A DNA stretch of 64,000 bases from Mangrovimonas sp. ST2L15 (GTDB lineage Bacteria; Bacteroidota; Bacteroidia; Flavobacteriales; Flavobacteriaceae), in NCBI RefSeq assembly GCF_001280515.1, contig NZ_LBIQ01000030.1, positions 124,001 through 188,000 of the forward strand, given 5' to 3'. The position numbers and the translations under genes are program-made. Position 1 is the first letter of the stretch; each line of letters begins with the position of its first letter. Shown here piece by piece: positions 18,235 through 28,932 of this stretch. The notes under the pieces were generated by a model. The model made no database searches. It had not been told where the DNA came from and was given only the letters and a program-made list of their open reading frames with translations.

Positions 18235-19992
18235 ATGTTTAGAAGTCATAATTGTGGTGAATTAAGAGCATCACATATTAATACAGAAGTGACCCTATCT
18301 GGATGGGTCCAAAAAGTCAGAGACAAAGGATTTATGGTTTGGGTAGATTTAAGAGACCGCTATGGCATCACCCAATTGATTCTTGACGAAGAACGAACTC
18401 CTGAATCCATTATGGAAAAGGCTCAAAAATTGGGTAGGGAATTTGTTATCCAAGTAACGGGGACCGTTATCGAACGAAGCTCAAAAAATCCAAATCTGGC
18501 TACTGGTGACATTGAAATTTTAGTTAAAGAATTAACCATATTAAATCAAGCAAATCTTCCTCCATTTACTATTGAGGATGAAACGGATGGTGGTGAGGAA
18601 TTACGAATGAAATATCGTTATTTAGATATTCGTAGAAATCCCGTCAAGAATAGCTTGATTTTTAGACATAAAGTATCACAGGAAGTTAGAAATTATCTTT
18701 CTAAAGAAGGTTTTATTGAAGTTGAAACGCCATATCTTATTAAATCTACTCCAGAAGGCGCCAGAGACTTTGTTGTTCCGTCAAGAATGAATCCTGGTGA
18801 GTTTTATGCTCTACCTCAATCACCACAAACCTTCAAACAATTGTTAATGGTTGGTGGCATGGACAAGTACTTTCAAATTGTAAAGTGCTTTAGAGATGAA
18901 GACCTTCGAGCCGATAGACAGCCAGAATTCACTCAAATAGACTGTGAAATGGCTTTTGTGGAGCAAGAAGACATTTTAGATGCTTTTGAAGGTTTGACTA
19001 GACACCTACTTAAGGAAATTAATGGTATAGAAATAAATAAGTTCCCAAGAATGACTTATGACGAAGCCATGAAAAAATATGGGAACGACAAACCAGATAT
19101 TCGATTTGGAATGGAGTTTGGAGAGCTGAATGAAGTTTCCCAGCACAAAGATTTCAATGTTTTTAACCAAGCTGAATTGGTCGTTGGGATTGCAGTTCCA
19201 AATGGCAATAGCTATACCCGCAAGGAAATCGATAAACTTATCGACTGGGTAAAACGACCACAGATTGGAGCCCTAGGAATGGTTTACTGCCGTTACAATG
19301 AAGACAGGACTTTTAAATCGTCAGTCGATAAATTTTACGATGAAACAGATTTCGAGCAATGGGCTCAATTAACGGGAGCCAAACCAGGCGACCTAATCTG
19401 TATTCTATCTGGTGACAAAAATAAAGTAAGAGCGCAAATGAGTGCCCTAAGAATGGAATTAGCAGAACAACTTGGATTAAGGAATCCAAAGGAATTTGCT
19501 CCATTGTGGGTTGTTGATTTTCCGCTATTGGAATGGGATGAAGAAACCGAAAGATTCCATGCAATGCACCACCCATTTACATCTCCAAAACCAGGACAAT
19601 TGGAATTATTGAAGACAAAACCTGGAGAGGTAAAGGCCAATGCCTACGACCTCGTTTTAAATGGAAACGAAATAGGAGGAGGATCCATCAGAATCCATGA
19701 TAAGAAAACACAGTCCCTAATGTTTGATTATCTGGGATTCACTGAAGAAGAAGCCAAGGCTCAATTTGGCTTTTTAATGAATGCTTTTGAATATGGCGCA
19801 CCACCTCATGGAGGTTTAGCTTTTGGATTAGACAGATTAGTTGCTATCTTAGGGGGACAGGAAACAATTAGAGACTTTATCGCATTCCCTAAAAACAATG
19901 CCGGTAGAGACGTAATGATTGATGCTCCTGCTCCTATTGACAATATGCAACTAGAGGAACTAAGTCTAAAAGTTAAACATCATGAAAAATAA
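18235..19992 (+). CDS. aspS: Aspartate--tRNA ligase
   Basis: A 585-residue class IIb aminoacyl-tRNA synthetase that charges tRNA-Asp in the cytoplasm. It shows the N-terminal OB-fold anticodon-binding domain ([22 protein letters not shown]), motif 2 ([21 protein letters not shown]) and motif 3 ([16 protein letters not shown]). The bacterial GAD insertion domain lies between about 280 and 420. The chosen start [10 protein letters not shown] matches the usual N-terminus; an upstream TTG would add seven residues but lies inside the promoter. The gene overlaps the following permease by 11 bp. Confidence 0.96.
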   Translation: MFRSHNCGELRASHINTEVTLSGWVQKVRDKGFMVWVDLRDRYGITQLILDEERTPESIMEKAQKLGREFVIQVTGTVIERSSKNPNLATGDIEILVKELTILNQANLPPFTIEDETDGGEELRMKYRYLDIRRNPVKNSLIFRHKVSQEVRNYLSKEGFIEVETPYLIKSTPEGARDFVVPSRMNPGEFYALPQSPQTFKQLLMVGGMDKYFQIVKCFRDEDLRADRQPEFTQIDCEMAFVEQEDILDAFEGLTRHLLKEINGIEINKFPRMTYDEAMKKYGNDKPDIRFGMEFGELNEVSQHKDFNVFNQAELVVGIAVPNGNSYTRKEIDKLIDWVKRPQIGALGMVYCRYNEDRTFKSSVDKFYDETDFEQWAQLTGAKPGDLICILSGDKNKVRAQMSALRMELAEQLGLRNPKEFAPLWVVDFPLLEWDEETERFHAMHHPFTSPKPGQLELLKTKPGEVKANAYDLVLNGNEIGGGSIRIHDKKTQSLMFDYLGFTEEEAKAQFGFLMNAFEYGAPPHGGLAFGLDRLVAILGGQETIRDFIAFPKNNAGRDVMIDAPAPIDNMQLEELSLKVKHHEK

Positions 19993-21748
19993 GGTACATA
20001 AAAAACTAAATGAGCTAGAATCAACAGCCATTTGTGGAAACGATATTAGCTCATCTGTTTTATATGTATCTGCTTTAGCCATTGCTTATGCTGGACAATA
20101 TGCATGGATTACCTTGCTTATTGTTTCGTTGGTCCTATTTTTATTCCGCCGAATATATGGTGAAGTCGTTGGAGCTCTTCCTTTAAACGGAGGTGCCTAC
20201 AATGCCCTTTTGAACACCACTAGCAAATTCATGGCATCTTTTGCAGCAACGCTCACCATACTTTCATATATGGCTACAGCCGTTATTTCTGCAAACGAAG
20301 CCATACACTATTTGCATCATTTGGTTCCCGCAATGCCCATTATACTATCAACTGTGGGTTTGTTGGGAGTCTTTGCATTATTAACTATTGGTGGAATTAC
20401 AGAATCTTCCAAGGTTGCTATTGGCATCTTTCTTTTTCATTTGATTTCTTTACTGATTCTGACAGGTTTTATAGCTTTCTATTTATTTCAAAATGGCATT
20501 TCCGTATTTTTTGAAAATTGGAATTTTGAATTAGCAGGAGGCAGTATTTGGATTGCTATTTTCCTTGGATTTTCTGCATCCATGTTGGGTGTTTCGGGGT
20601 TTGAAAGTTCTGCAAACTTTGTTGAAGAACAACAAAAAGGAGTCTTTCCTAAAACTTTAAGAAACATGTGGGGTATTGTTAGCATTATCAATCCTCTTAT
20701 GGCTTTGTTTGCCTTAGCATTGTTTACAATCCCCGTCTTGAGAGGTGATGATTATCAAAATACTTTATTAGTTGAAATGGCTAATTTAGTTGGAGGAAAT
20801 TGGGTCGCCATTCTCATTTCTATTGATGCCTTTTTAGTTTTGAGCGGAGCTGTTCTTACAAGTTTTGTGGGTGTTTCTGGATTGTTAGAGCGTATGACCC
20901 TGGACAGAATCATGCCTCAGTTCTTCCTCAAAAAGAATAAAAAAGGAAGTTCTTACCGAATCATTATTATGTTCTTTCTACTTACCGTTTCGGTTTTAAT
21001 GATAACCCAAGGCGAGGTAAGTCTTTTAGCCGGTGTTTACACCATTTCCTTTTTATCCGTTATGGCCTTGTTCGGGATTGGAAATATTTTATTAAAGGTT
21101 AAAAGAGAATCCCTTCCTAGGCCAGAGAAGGCTCGATGGCCGGCGGTATTCATTGCCATTTTAGGTGTTCTAATAGCCTTACTTGGAAACATTTTAATGA
21201 ATCCCAAGGAAGGAAATCCAAGCAACGTAAACGTATTTTTAAGCTATTTTATACCCTTCATGATATTCATCATCTTCATGTTGAATAGAACCTTAGTTTT
21301 AAAATTGCTACTTAAATTTATACACTACATGTTTGACCCAATTAGAAGAGGCGTCTACAAAATGGATAGAAATATTCTCAACTTCATAGACAAAATAAAC
21401 CAACAGGAATTTATCTTTTTTACCAGAGGGGACAATATTGCCGCTTTAAACAAAGTCATGCTTTACATTACAAAAAATGAGCACACCCGAAAAATCAAAA
21501 TTGTTCATGTAGTGAAACCGGGACATCAAGTTCCAGAAAACTTGGCCGTTGAAATTGACTTTTTAGATAGGGAATATCCTAAAATCAAATTGGAACTAAT
21601 CATTGAAGAAGGAGAATTTAACCCCGAACTCATTCAAGAATTATCAAAGCGCTGGAAAATCCCAGTCAACTTTATGTTTATTGGTTCTCCTGGAGACAAA
21701 TTCAGTTATAAGGTTGAAGAATTAGGAGGCGTAAGACTAGTGATTTAA
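19982..21748 (+). CDS. APC-superfamily amino acid permease with C-terminal soluble domain
   Basis: A 588-residue inner-membrane protein. Residues about 20-440 hold some twelve hydrophobic segments with the amino acid-polyamine-organocation signature [23 protein letters not shown] and [25 protein letters not shown]. The last 150 residues (about 440-588) are soluble and alpha/beta-like ([36 protein letters not shown]), resembling a universal-stress-type regulatory tail. The ATG lies 11 bp inside aspS, so expression is probably coupled to it. The substrate cannot be read from sequence. Confidence 0.85.
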   Translation: MKNKVHKKLNELESTAICGNDISSSVLYVSALAIAYAGQYAWITLLIVSLVLFLFRRIYGEVVGALPLNGGAYNALLNTTSKFMASFAATLTILSYMATAVISANEAIHYLHHLVPAMPIILSTVGLLGVFALLTIGGITESSKVAIGIFLFHLISLLILTGFIAFYLFQNGISVFFENWNFELAGGSIWIAIFLGFSASMLGVSGFESSANFVEEQQKGVFPKTLRNMWGIVSIINPLMALFALALFTIPVLRGDDYQNTLLVEMANLVGGNWVAILISIDAFLVLSGAVLTSFVGVSGLLERMTLDRIMPQFFLKKNKKGSSYRIIIMFFLLTVSVLMITQGEVSLLAGVYTISFLSVMALFGIGNILLKVKRESLPRPEKARWPAVFIAILGVLIALLGNILMNPKEGNPSNVNVFLSYFIPFMIFIIFMLNRTLVLKLLLKFIHYMFDPIRRGVYKMDRNILNFIDKINQQEFIFFTRGDNIAALNKVMLYITKNEHTRKIKIVHVVKPGHQVPENLAVEIDFLDREYPKIKLELIIEEGEFNPELIQELSKRWKIPVNFMFIGSPGDKFSYKVEELGGVRLVI

Positions 21749-21750
21749 AT

Positions 21751-23544
21751 ATGGCACAATTCTTTAAAAAAACCTTGACAACCTTTTTGTTTTGGAGAAT
21801 CAAGCATATCTCTAACAAACAGTTCATATACCTTTTAAGCATGCTGGTGGGGTTTACCTCAGGAGTAGGTGCCGTCTTATTGAAGAACTTCACCCACTTT
21901 ATACAACATATATTAGAAAGTAATATCATTCAATATTACCATCATGCCTTTTATTTCTTGTTTCCAATCATTGGGTTCGCATTGGTTTACCTTATCATAA
22001 CTTACGTGATTAGAAATCGGGTAAGTCATGGTATTCCTTCAACCCTTTATGCTATTGCAAAGAGAAAAGGTATTATGAAGCAATACCAAATGTTTGGCTC
22101 CCTTCTTACAGCTCCAATAACAGTAGGGTTTGGTGGATCGGTGGGATTAGAAGGACCAACTGTTGCCACTGGAGCAGCTATTAGCTCCAACATTTCCAGA
22201 TTATTTCACATGAATCAAAATGCCAGGAATTTGCTAATTGGTTGTGCCGCAGCTGGAGCACTTTCTTCTATTTTCAAAGCCCCTATTGCTGCCATCATAT
22301 TTGCGATTGAAGTTTTTAGTCTTGATTTAACCATTACCTCCTTACTTCCATTACTATTAGCATCCTTGTCAGCCATTTTAACGTCCTATTTCTTTTTTGG
22401 CAATGATGTTTTGTTACCGTTTAGAATTACTGAAAACTTTGATTTGAAAGACATCCCCTTTTTCCTAATCTTAGGTATCATAAGCGCTTTGGTTTCCATG
22501 TATTTTACAGAAGTATATGACCGAATACAGAAGCTCTTTGATCAGATTAACTCTAATGTTATGAGGCTCATCATTGGGGGTGTGATTATTGGAGTATTAG
22601 TCTACTTCATTCCGCCGCTTTATGGTGAAGGTTTTGACGTGATGAACAATTTAATTGCTGGTGATCCAGAAAAAGCACTTCAAAACAATTTTTTAGGCTT
22701 GGACCTGACTGAATTTTGGGTTGTTATTTTCCTAATGGCTGGATTGGTTATGTTTAAAATTATTGCTTCAGCAGTAACCTTTGGAGCTGGAGGTGTTGGT
22801 GGAATTTTTGCACCTACCCTATTTATGGGAAGTATTATGGGAAATTGCATAGCGCGTATTATAAACAAATTTGAGATTTTCGGATTACAAGTATCAGAAA
22901 CCAATTTCACATTGGTAGGAATGGCAGGATTGATGGCTGGTGTCCTACACGCTCCACTTACCGCTATATTCTTAATTGCTGAAGTCACTGGAGGATATGA
23001 GTTATTCATCCCCTTGATGCTTACTTCAACGATTTCTTTTGCCTTGACCAAATACTTCTATCCACATTCTGTTTACACCATGGAATTAGGCAGAAAAGGA
23101 GAGTTAATAACTCACGACAAGGATCACGCAGTATTGAGTTTGATGGACATTGATAAAGTAGTAGAAACAAACTTTATCCCAGTTACGGGCGACATGACCT
23201 TAGGACAAATAGTTCACGAAGCTGTTATTAAATCTAACCGTAATATTTTCCCTGTGATTCACAGGGACACCAAAAAATTAAAAGGCATCATCCTGTTGGA
23301 TGACATACGCCCAATCATGTTTGATCGATCACTTTATGAAGAAGTGATTGCTAAGGACATCATGCAGATTCCTCCAGAAGTTATTGACCTTAACAAAGAC
23401 AAGATGATTTCCATTATGAAAAAGTTTCAAGACAGTAATGCATGGAATCTCCCTGTCACAAAAGATGGCGAATACATTGGCTTTATTTCCAAGTCGAAAT
23501 TACTTACTGTTTACCGAAGAAAACTAATTGATATTACCCACTAA
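21751..23544 (+). CDS. ClC-family chloride channel/antiporter with two CBS domains
   Basis: A 597-residue membrane protein. The ClC anion-path motifs are visible: SHGIP (92-96), GLEGP (132-136) with the gating Glu134, and GGIFAPTLFMG. A second acidic residue sits in the helix with AIIFAIEVFSLDLT, where proton-coupled ClC exchangers keep a glutamate. Two CBS domains fill the C-terminal 140 residues (about 455-597). The serine of the classical GSGIP loop is replaced by His, as in many CBS-containing ClCs, so selectivity is unclear. It starts 2 bp after the permease stop and belongs to the same operon. Confidence 0.9.
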   Translation: MAQFFKKTLTTFLFWRIKHISNKQFIYLLSMLVGFTSGVGAVLLKNFTHFIQHILESNIIQYYHHAFYFLFPIIGFALVYLIITYVIRNRVSHGIPSTLYAIAKRKGIMKQYQMFGSLLTAPITVGFGGSVGLEGPTVATGAAISSNISRLFHMNQNARNLLIGCAAAGALSSIFKAPIAAIIFAIEVFSLDLTITSLLPLLLASLSAILTSYFFFGNDVLLPFRITENFDLKDIPFFLILGIISALVSMYFTEVYDRIQKLFDQINSNVMRLIIGGVIIGVLVYFIPPLYGEGFDVMNNLIAGDPEKALQNNFLGLDLTEFWVVIFLMAGLVMFKIIASAVTFGAGGVGGIFAPTLFMGSIMGNCIARIINKFEIFGLQVSETNFTLVGMAGLMAGVLHAPLTAIFLIAEVTGGYELFIPLMLTSTISFALTKYFYPHSVYTMELGRKGELITHDKDHAVLSLMDIDKVVETNFIPVTGDMTLGQIVHEAVIKSNRNIFPVIHRDTKKLKGIILLDDIRPIMFDRSLYEEVIAKDIMQIPPEVIDLNKDKMISIMKKFQDSNAWNLPVTKDGEYIGFISKSKLLTVYRRKLIDITH

Positions 23545-23790
23545 ATGAAACCCATTAAAATCATCACTTTTATCTTTTTTGTAGCCTCCTTGACAAGCAT
23601 TCTATGTGGCTTTATACTAGATGTGGATTATTCCCAAAAATTAATTGGATTTGGATGCCTTGGGTTGTTTTTTATTGTCTTTCCACTATTCTCTTATTAC
23701 AGATGGAAGGACAAGAATATGAAAGACTATATGCTCACTAAAGAAAATATTGACAAAATGCGGGAATCACAAAGAAGAAATAAACACTAA
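23545..23790 (+). CDS. Small membrane protein of unknown function
   Basis: An 81-residue protein with two hydrophobic helices (about 5-24 and 33-51), followed by a charged cytoplasmic tail rich in Lys and Arg (YRWKDKNMKDYMLTKENIDKMRESQRRNK). The ATG directly abuts the ClC stop codon, so it is co-translated with the channel. Its last four bases overlap the end of convergent tadA. I do not recognise a family; its place in the operon hints at a link with the ClC protein only by position. Confidence 0.7.
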   Translation: MKPIKIITFIFFVASLTSILCGFILDVDYSQKLIGFGCLGLFFIVFPLFSYYRWKDKNMKDYMLTKENIDKMRESQRRNKH

Positions 23791-24236
23791 TTCAAATTTC
23801 TTTTTTCTATAAAAAACCGCTTCATCAATTTTGCCGCTTCATCAGCCAGAATACCTCCTTCCATTTTGGTTTTAGGATGTAATTTCGTTTTTAGATTGAT
23901 ACACCCTCTTTCTTCATCTCGAGCACCAAAGATAATGTGACCTATTTGGCTCCAATAAAGTGCTCCTGCACACATTTGACATGGCTCTAGGGTCACATAT
24001 AATGTACAATTGTGAAGATATTTACCTCCAAGGAAATTTGACGCCGATGTGATAGCCTGCATTTCTGCATGGGCAGTCACGTCATTTAATAACTCTGTTA
24101 AATTGTGGGCTCTAGCAATAATTCTATTCTCTATTACAATAACCGCTCCCACAGGTATTTCACCTTTTTCAAAGGCGACTTCAGCTTCTTGAAGTGCTTT
24201 CTTCATGAAATATTGATGATCAAACAAACCCTCCAT
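23787..24236 (-). CDS. tadA: tRNA-adenosine(34) deaminase TadA
   Basis: A 149-residue zinc deaminase of the CDA fold. The metal-binding and catalytic motif HAEMQAI (His56, Glu58) and the PCQMC motif (Cys86, Cys89) are intact, and NDVTAHAE agrees with the TadA/CMP-dCMP deaminase family. TadA converts the wobble adenosine of tRNA-Arg(ACG) to inosine. The length is normal. A terminator hairpin of the upstream protease gene lies between the two, so tadA is probably transcribed on its own. Confidence 0.92.
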   Translation of the reverse strand: MEGLFDHQYFMKKALQEAEVAFEKGEIPVGAVIVIENRIIARAHNLTELLNDVTAHAEMQAITSASNFLGGKYLHNCTLYVTLEPCQMCAGALYWSQIGHIIFGARDEERGCINLKTKLHPKTKMEGGILADEAAKLMKRFFIEKRNLN

Positions 24237-24247
24237 AAGATAAAAAT

Positions 24248-24284
24248 AAAAAAAGGCAGCTAAGAATAAGCTGCCTTTTTTATA
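24248..24284 (-). terminator. Intrinsic terminator of the M36 protease gene
   Basis: GGCAGCT (24255-24261) and AGCTGCC (24269-24275) form a 7-bp GC-rich stem extended by an A-run and a T-run on either side. On the minus strand the stem is followed by a long T tract. It lies 16 bp past the stop codon of the protease gene. Confidence 0.85.
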
Positions 24285-24299
24285 AATCTCAAGTTCAAT

Positions 24300-27014
24300 T
24301 TACTTTTTAACGATCTTCTTATTTACATTTAAAGAAGTACCTTTTATATTCAATATATAAATTCCAGATTGTAATTGGCTCATATCCACTTGAGCTGCAT
24401 CTACTAAATTGGCTTGTTGCGTCAAAACTGATCTACCATTCATATCTGTTAAGGTAAGGGTTACATTACCAACGCTTGTAGCAGTTTTAATGTAAAGCAT
24501 GCCATTAGTTGGATTAGGATACAAATTAAATTGATTAAAGTTGAAATCCTCTACACTTAAAGAAGTACAGTTTTGAAGCGTTTCATCATTTTCATCAGGC
24601 ATTGAGAAATCTTCAACTTGATCTGTCATCAAGAAAGGTAGGCCTTGTGAAGCTCCTGCTCCTAAACCTCTATTTGCAAACACCTCCCAAATCAAACATT
24701 GATCTTCACCTCCGGTAAGAGCCATATCAGCCTGTAAAATAGCATTTCTTCCTGTAACAAATCCAGGACTACAAGGCTGTAATTTCATTCCATCCATTAC
24801 TACTTGCATCACTTTATTATTTCCTCCATCACCATTCATTAAATCAGGATCAAATCCATATTTGTCCACATATGCCCATGTTAAATCCCATAGCATCGTA
24901 GCCCATACAAATCCTATATTATGCACAATCTCATTCCAGGACACCTCTTCTCCGTTAATGGTACCAAGAACAGTATCATCATTAGTAGCCCCATAGGTAA
25001 AGTCATTAATCGCAAAATCTGTACTGTATGGAGCTGGTCTCAAACCACTACCATCTGTATCTTGAGCCAAAACAAAAGTAGCAATAGCCTTTGCGTCTGT
25101 TGGTTGATCTGTTGACTTCATTGTCATCATCAAAGCTACCCAGTCAGACCATCCTTCACCCATTTGTTCCGCATTACCTAAACAACCTGTGTTATTAGCT
25201 CCACCTGTAAGTCTATTTGAGATTCCATGACCGTACTCATGTGCCATTACGCCATTATCCAAGCTACCGTCAATATTAAATACCTCATCCAATACGATTG
25301 TAGCATTGATAGTTTCTCCTCCCAACAAGGCATCAATAATTGGCTGACCATCTGCATTGTTAACAAAGATTGAAGGAATCGTGAACGCAGGATCAGACTG
25401 TCCAGCCATTGTCACATATTGTACATAATCTGGATCATTAGTTGGATTGTTATGATTGACCATAATCACGGCAACCGCACCAGCATCTTGAGCGTTTTGA
25501 ATTTTATCAACAAACGTACAGTTACCTCTTTTGATAACAGCAATTTTACCTGTAACATCAGCTCCATTTACTAAGGCATTACATCCCTCCGTAGGAGCCC
25601 CAGTACCATCATCAACAACTACAAGGTCTGCTGTAACTGGAATAGAACTTGGTCCTGTAATGTTGTTTCCTGGTCCTGTAGCTGGTAAAGCAGCAATGTA
25701 ACCTCCAGCTAAATCACCGGTATTAATAGTAAGTGGTTGGGGAATGGCATTATCGGCACTATCCCATAAAAACATTCTCATAGAAGGATTGGATCCATCT
25801 GGAGGTGTTCCAAATGTAGCATTGTTCATTCCAGAACCATCTTGCCCATCCGCAAAAACATAATCATTACCTGCTCCTCCATTTCCGTAGTTGTTACTTT
25901 GGAAGTTTCCACTTGCTTCATCAAAACCATATTGATACCAAACATCGTGCATCATATTATTGGCGTAAAACAAATTGGTAATGGCAGCGTCTACATAACC
26001 TGCAGGTTGTTGCTCAAAATCAAGAGGAAAATCAAAAGATAAGGTTTCCAACCCATCAGGAGCATATCCCGTTCCATTATTACCATCTTGATCCTCTTGC
26101 GCCCATACATTATTCCCTCTAGTAATTGTGTGCTCTGCACCAGCAACACCATCAGTATCATGCCATCCATATGGAGATGCAATATCATTAGAAGGCTCAG
26201 ACAATAAACTTCTTGAACCATGATTAGGGCTTTCTACAGGATAAGGATAAACATTATATTCAGATCCATCTGCAGTTAAAGTTGCTGCCTTAAATAAAGA
26301 GAAGGCTTTTTCGTTAGTTCTTTTTCCATGAGCAGTGGCACTGTGATTTACATGTTCTCCAAAATTACAGCTTAAAACCCAATCAGCAGTATCCAAAATA
26401 CTTCCATCTTGTGCATCTACACGAATACTCCACCAGTGATTACCATCTAAAGCTTCAACACTTACATCCCAAGCCAACTTTAACTCATTAGCTTCTTGAT
26501 TGTAGAAGTATACTAATTTAACAGGAATGTTAGATCTTGAAATCCCCGCATTATTGAAAGTAATCTCATTTTCAAATGCTCCAATCTCTTCAAGTCCTTG
26601 TAAATTCCCTAGGTTAAATTCCATAGCTACTTTTTGCAAAGCTGCCTGAGCATTAATGCTTGGATATTGTGCATTAATTTTTTGAGCAATGTCCCCAATT
26701 AAATTATTTGCATAATAAAAAACCGAATTATCTCTTAATGCGACACTAGAAATGGCATTAAAAATTTCAATTCCCTGATATCTTTGATTAAGATATAAAT
26801 GCGTTAAATTAGATTTTTTAGAATATACCTCGTGATTGATGTATAAATCAGAAAAATCATTGGCTGTAAATCCATATTCTCCCTTAATATTTTCTAGGTA
26901 AGAATTTACAACCTCATTGTAACGGGAATCCGCTAATCTCTTTTGTCCAAATGTCAGATTAAAACTGAGGCATATCAACAAAAAAGAAAAGAATCTTAAG
27001 TAACTTTTTTTCAT
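24300..27014 (-). CDS. Secreted M36 (fungalysin) metalloprotease with PA domain and T9SS sorting domain
   Basis: A 904-residue protein with a signal peptide (1-23), an N-terminal FTP/PepSY-type propeptide (about 25-215) and a fungalysin catalytic domain. The zinc motif HEYGH is at 592-596 with the third ligand Glu620 in GEGWSDW. A protease-associated domain (about 430-565, with GKIAVIKRGNCTFVDKIQNAQDAGAVAVIMVNH) is inserted before the zinc motif. The C-terminus (about 830-904, LYPNPTNGMLYIKT to GIYILNIKG...KKIVKK) is a type A T9SS targeting domain. It is an extracellular peptidase used for protein scavenging. A TATATTTG -7 element lies 40 bp upstream. Confidence 0.93.
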   Translation of the reverse strand: MKKSYLRFFSFLLICLSFNLTFGQKRLADSRYNEVVNSYLENIKGEYGFTANDFSDLYINHEVYSKKSNLTHLYLNQRYQGIEIFNAISSVALRDNSVFYYANNLIGDIAQKINAQYPSINAQAALQKVAMEFNLGNLQGLEEIGAFENEITFNNAGISRSNIPVKLVYFYNQEANELKLAWDVSVEALDGNHWWSIRVDAQDGSILDTADWVLSCNFGEHVNHSATAHGKRTNEKAFSLFKAATLTADGSEYNVYPYPVESPNHGSRSLLSEPSNDIASPYGWHDTDGVAGAEHTITRGNNVWAQEDQDGNNGTGYAPDGLETLSFDFPLDFEQQPAGYVDAAITNLFYANNMMHDVWYQYGFDEASGNFQSNNYGNGGAGNDYVFADGQDGSGMNNATFGTPPDGSNPSMRMFLWDSADNAIPQPLTINTGDLAGGYIAALPATGPGNNITGPSSIPVTADLVVVDDGTGAPTEGCNALVNGADVTGKIAVIKRGNCTFVDKIQNAQDAGAVAVIMVNHNNPTNDPDYVQYVTMAGQSDPAFTIPSIFVNNADGQPIIDALLGGETINATIVLDEVFNIDGSLDNGVMAHEYGHGISNRLTGGANNTGCLGNAEQMGEGWSDWVALMMTMKSTDQPTDAKAIATFVLAQDTDGSGLRPAPYSTDFAINDFTYGATNDDTVLGTINGEEVSWNEIVHNIGFVWATMLWDLTWAYVDKYGFDPDLMNGDGGNNKVMQVVMDGMKLQPCSPGFVTGRNAILQADMALTGGEDQCLIWEVFANRGLGAGASQGLPFLMTDQVEDFSMPDENDETLQNCTSLSVEDFNFNQFNLYPNPTNGMLYIKTATSVGNVTLTLTDMNGRSVLTQQANLVDAAQVDMSQLQSGIYILNIKGTSLNVNKKIVKK

Positions 27015-27053
27015 TTTTAATTTTGTTTTGTTCCTTTTTTAGTTGAGAATGAG

Positions 27054-27061
27054 CAAATATA
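27054..27061 (-). promoter_or_regulatory. -7 element upstream of the M36 protease gene
   Basis: On the minus strand the octamer reads TATATTTG, a perfect TAnnTTTG match, 40 bp before the ATG at 27014. No TTG is seen at the usual -33 spacing, so the call rests on the -7 box alone. Confidence 0.45.
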
Positions 27062-27140
27062 AGAGATGATGTATTTAATTTTATAATTTCTTAACAAAAA
27101 ATATTCAAATTTAACTTTAATCCTTTTATTAGACTTCCCC

Positions 27141-27148
27141 TAAATTTG
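27141..27148 (+). promoter_or_regulatory. -7 element upstream of dxs
   Basis: TAAATTTG matches TAnnTTTG and ends 26 bp before the dxs ATG. No TTG is present 17-20 bp upstream, so strength is uncertain. Confidence 0.45.
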
Positions 27149-27174
27149 CATTTACAATTATCCATTGACACCAA

Positions 27175-28932
27175 ATGATTTTAAATCAACTTCATAATAT
27201 TGAAGATTTAAGGAATCTTTCAAAAGATGAACTTCCTACCTTAGCCAAGGAGCTCAGACAATATATTATACATGCAGTTGCCACCAAGGCAGGTCATTTG
27301 GGCGCTAGCCTAGGAGTAGTTGAGTTAACCATAGCCCTCCATTACCTGTTTAATACACCTAAAGATAAATTGATTTGGGATGTAGGACACCAGGCTTACG
27401 GACACAAAATACTAACTGGAAGAAAAAATGTATTTGATACCAACAGGCAACTACATGGTATCAGTGGTTTTCCTAAAATATCAGAAAGTCCCTTTGACGC
27501 TTTTGGAACAGGTCATTCATCAACTTCTATATCTGCCATTCTTGGAATGGCAAAAGCAGCCCAACTAAGAAATGAGAATAGACAACATATCGCTGTCATT
27601 GGAGATGCTTCCATAGTCAGTGGAATGGCATTTGAGGCTTTAAATCATGCTAGTGTGTCTGGAACCAACGTACTAATTATTTTGAATGACAATGGCATTG
27701 GGATTGACTGGAGTGTAGGTGCTCTAAAAGAGCATTTTAAAAACTTATCCCCAAACTCCGATCAAAACATTTTCAAAGCACTTGGTTTATATTACACTGG
27801 GCCAATTGATGGTCATGACCTTCCTATGTTAATGACGGCCCTGGAAGATTTAAAAAATATTCCAGGCCCCAAATTATTACATGTCAAAACTGTTAAAGGA
27901 AAAGGCCTAAAGCAAGCTGAATTAGACCAAGTAACCTATCATGCTCCAGGAAAATTTGACTCGGTCACCGGTGAATTATTTCAAAAGTCAGACCTTCCAA
28001 CACCCCCCAAATTTCAAGATGTTTTTGGTTATACGCTGTTAGAACTCGCCAAAACTAATGAAAAGATTATTGGAATCACCCCAGCAATGCCTTCAGGCAG
28101 TTCCCTAAAATATATGATGGCTGAAATTCCTGAAAGAGCCTTTGATGTAGGGATTGCTGAACAACATGCGGTCACCTTTTCCGCTGGTTTAGCAGCAGAT
28201 GGTTTTATACCCTATTGCAATATTTATTCAACATTTTTACAACGGGGATACGATCAAGTCATTCACGATGTTGCCTTACAAAATCTTCCAGTAATATTTT
28301 GTTTGGATCGGGCTGGACTGGTAGGAGAAGATGGAGCAACCCATCATGGTATTTTTGACATAGCTTATCTAAGAAGCATTCCGAATTTTATATTTTTTGC
28401 CCCTAGGAATGAAGAAGAACTACGCAATATACTTTTCACGGTCCAGTTGGAATTAAAAGCTCCCATCGCCATAAGGTATCCTAGAGGGAGAGGAAGAAAT
28501 ATCAATTGGGAAAGCCCCTTCCAATCCATTGAAATAGGAAAAGGAATTTGTTTAAAGCAAGGAGAAAAACTAGCTATCATATCTTTAGGAACTATGGCAT
28601 ACAATGTGGAGGATGCCCTTTCTGATTTAAGGAATTTGAATATCGCTCATTATGATATGCGTTTTATAAAGCCTTTGGATACAGAACTTTTACATGGAAT
28701 TTTCAATAAATTTCAAACCATTATCACTGTTGAAGACGGCATTATAACTGGAGGATTTGGTAGTGCCATTTTAGAATTTGCAAATGAACATGACTATACC
28801 AATCGTATAAAAACTTTGGGAGTTCCAAATCAATTTATAGAACAAGGAACGATTCCAGAACTCCAAAAAATATGTGGCATTGATACTGAATCTATTAAAA
28901 ACTGCATCTTGAAAGAACTAAATTACAAATAA
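27175..28932 (+). CDS. dxs: 1-deoxy-D-xylulose-5-phosphate synthase
   Basis: A 585-residue thiamine-diphosphate enzyme that condenses pyruvate and glyceraldehyde 3-phosphate in the first step of the MEP isoprenoid pathway. Visible hallmarks are WDVGHQAYGHKILTGR, the TPP-binding stretch starting GDASIVSGMAFEALNHA and ending in NDN, and the transketolase pyrimidine domain with VGIAEQHAVTFSAGLA and DGATHHGIFDIAYLR. The TPP motif GDAS differs from the common GDGAM. The protein is some 35 residues shorter than the E. coli enzyme, mainly through a shorter middle. Its last 10 bp overlap convergent dgt. Confidence 0.95.
   Translation: MILNQLHNIEDLRNLSKDELPTLAKELRQYIIHAVATKAGHLGASLGVVELTIALHYLFNTPKDKLIWDVGHQAYGHKILTGRKNVFDTNRQLHGISGFPKISESPFDAFGTGHSSTSISAILGMAKAAQLRNENRQHIAVIGDASIVSGMAFEALNHASVSGTNVLIILNDNGIGIDWSVGALKEHFKNLSPNSDQNIFKALGLYYTGPIDGHDLPMLMTALEDLKNIPGPKLLHVKTVKGKGLKQAELDQVTYHAPGKFDSVTGELFQKSDLPTPPKFQDVFGYTLLELAKTNEKIIGITPAMPSGSSLKYMMAEIPERAFDVGIAEQHAVTFSAGLAADGFIPYCNIYSTFLQRGYDQVIHDVALQNLPVIFCLDRAGLVGEDGATHHGIFDIAYLRSIPNFIFFAPRNEEELRNILFTVQLELKAPIAIRYPRGRGRNINWESPFQSIEIGKGICLKQGEKLAIISLGTMAYNVEDALSDLRNLNIAHYDMRFIKPLDTELLHGIFNKFQTIITVEDGIITGGFGSAILEFANEHDYTNRIKTLGVPNQFIEQGTIPELQKICGIDTESIKNCILKELNYK

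Noticed and set aside
22680-23051. 123-codon minus-strand frame inside the ClC gene
   Set aside because: Opposite a conserved transmembrane region with ClC motifs; its peptide is a low-quality Ile/Pro/Ala-rich mirror of the real gene.
27091-27116. TTAACA and TTAACT upstream of dxs as another phosphate box
   Set aside because: They are 20 bp apart, out of the 11-bp phase, and dxs is a housekeeping gene; chance match in AT-rich DNA.
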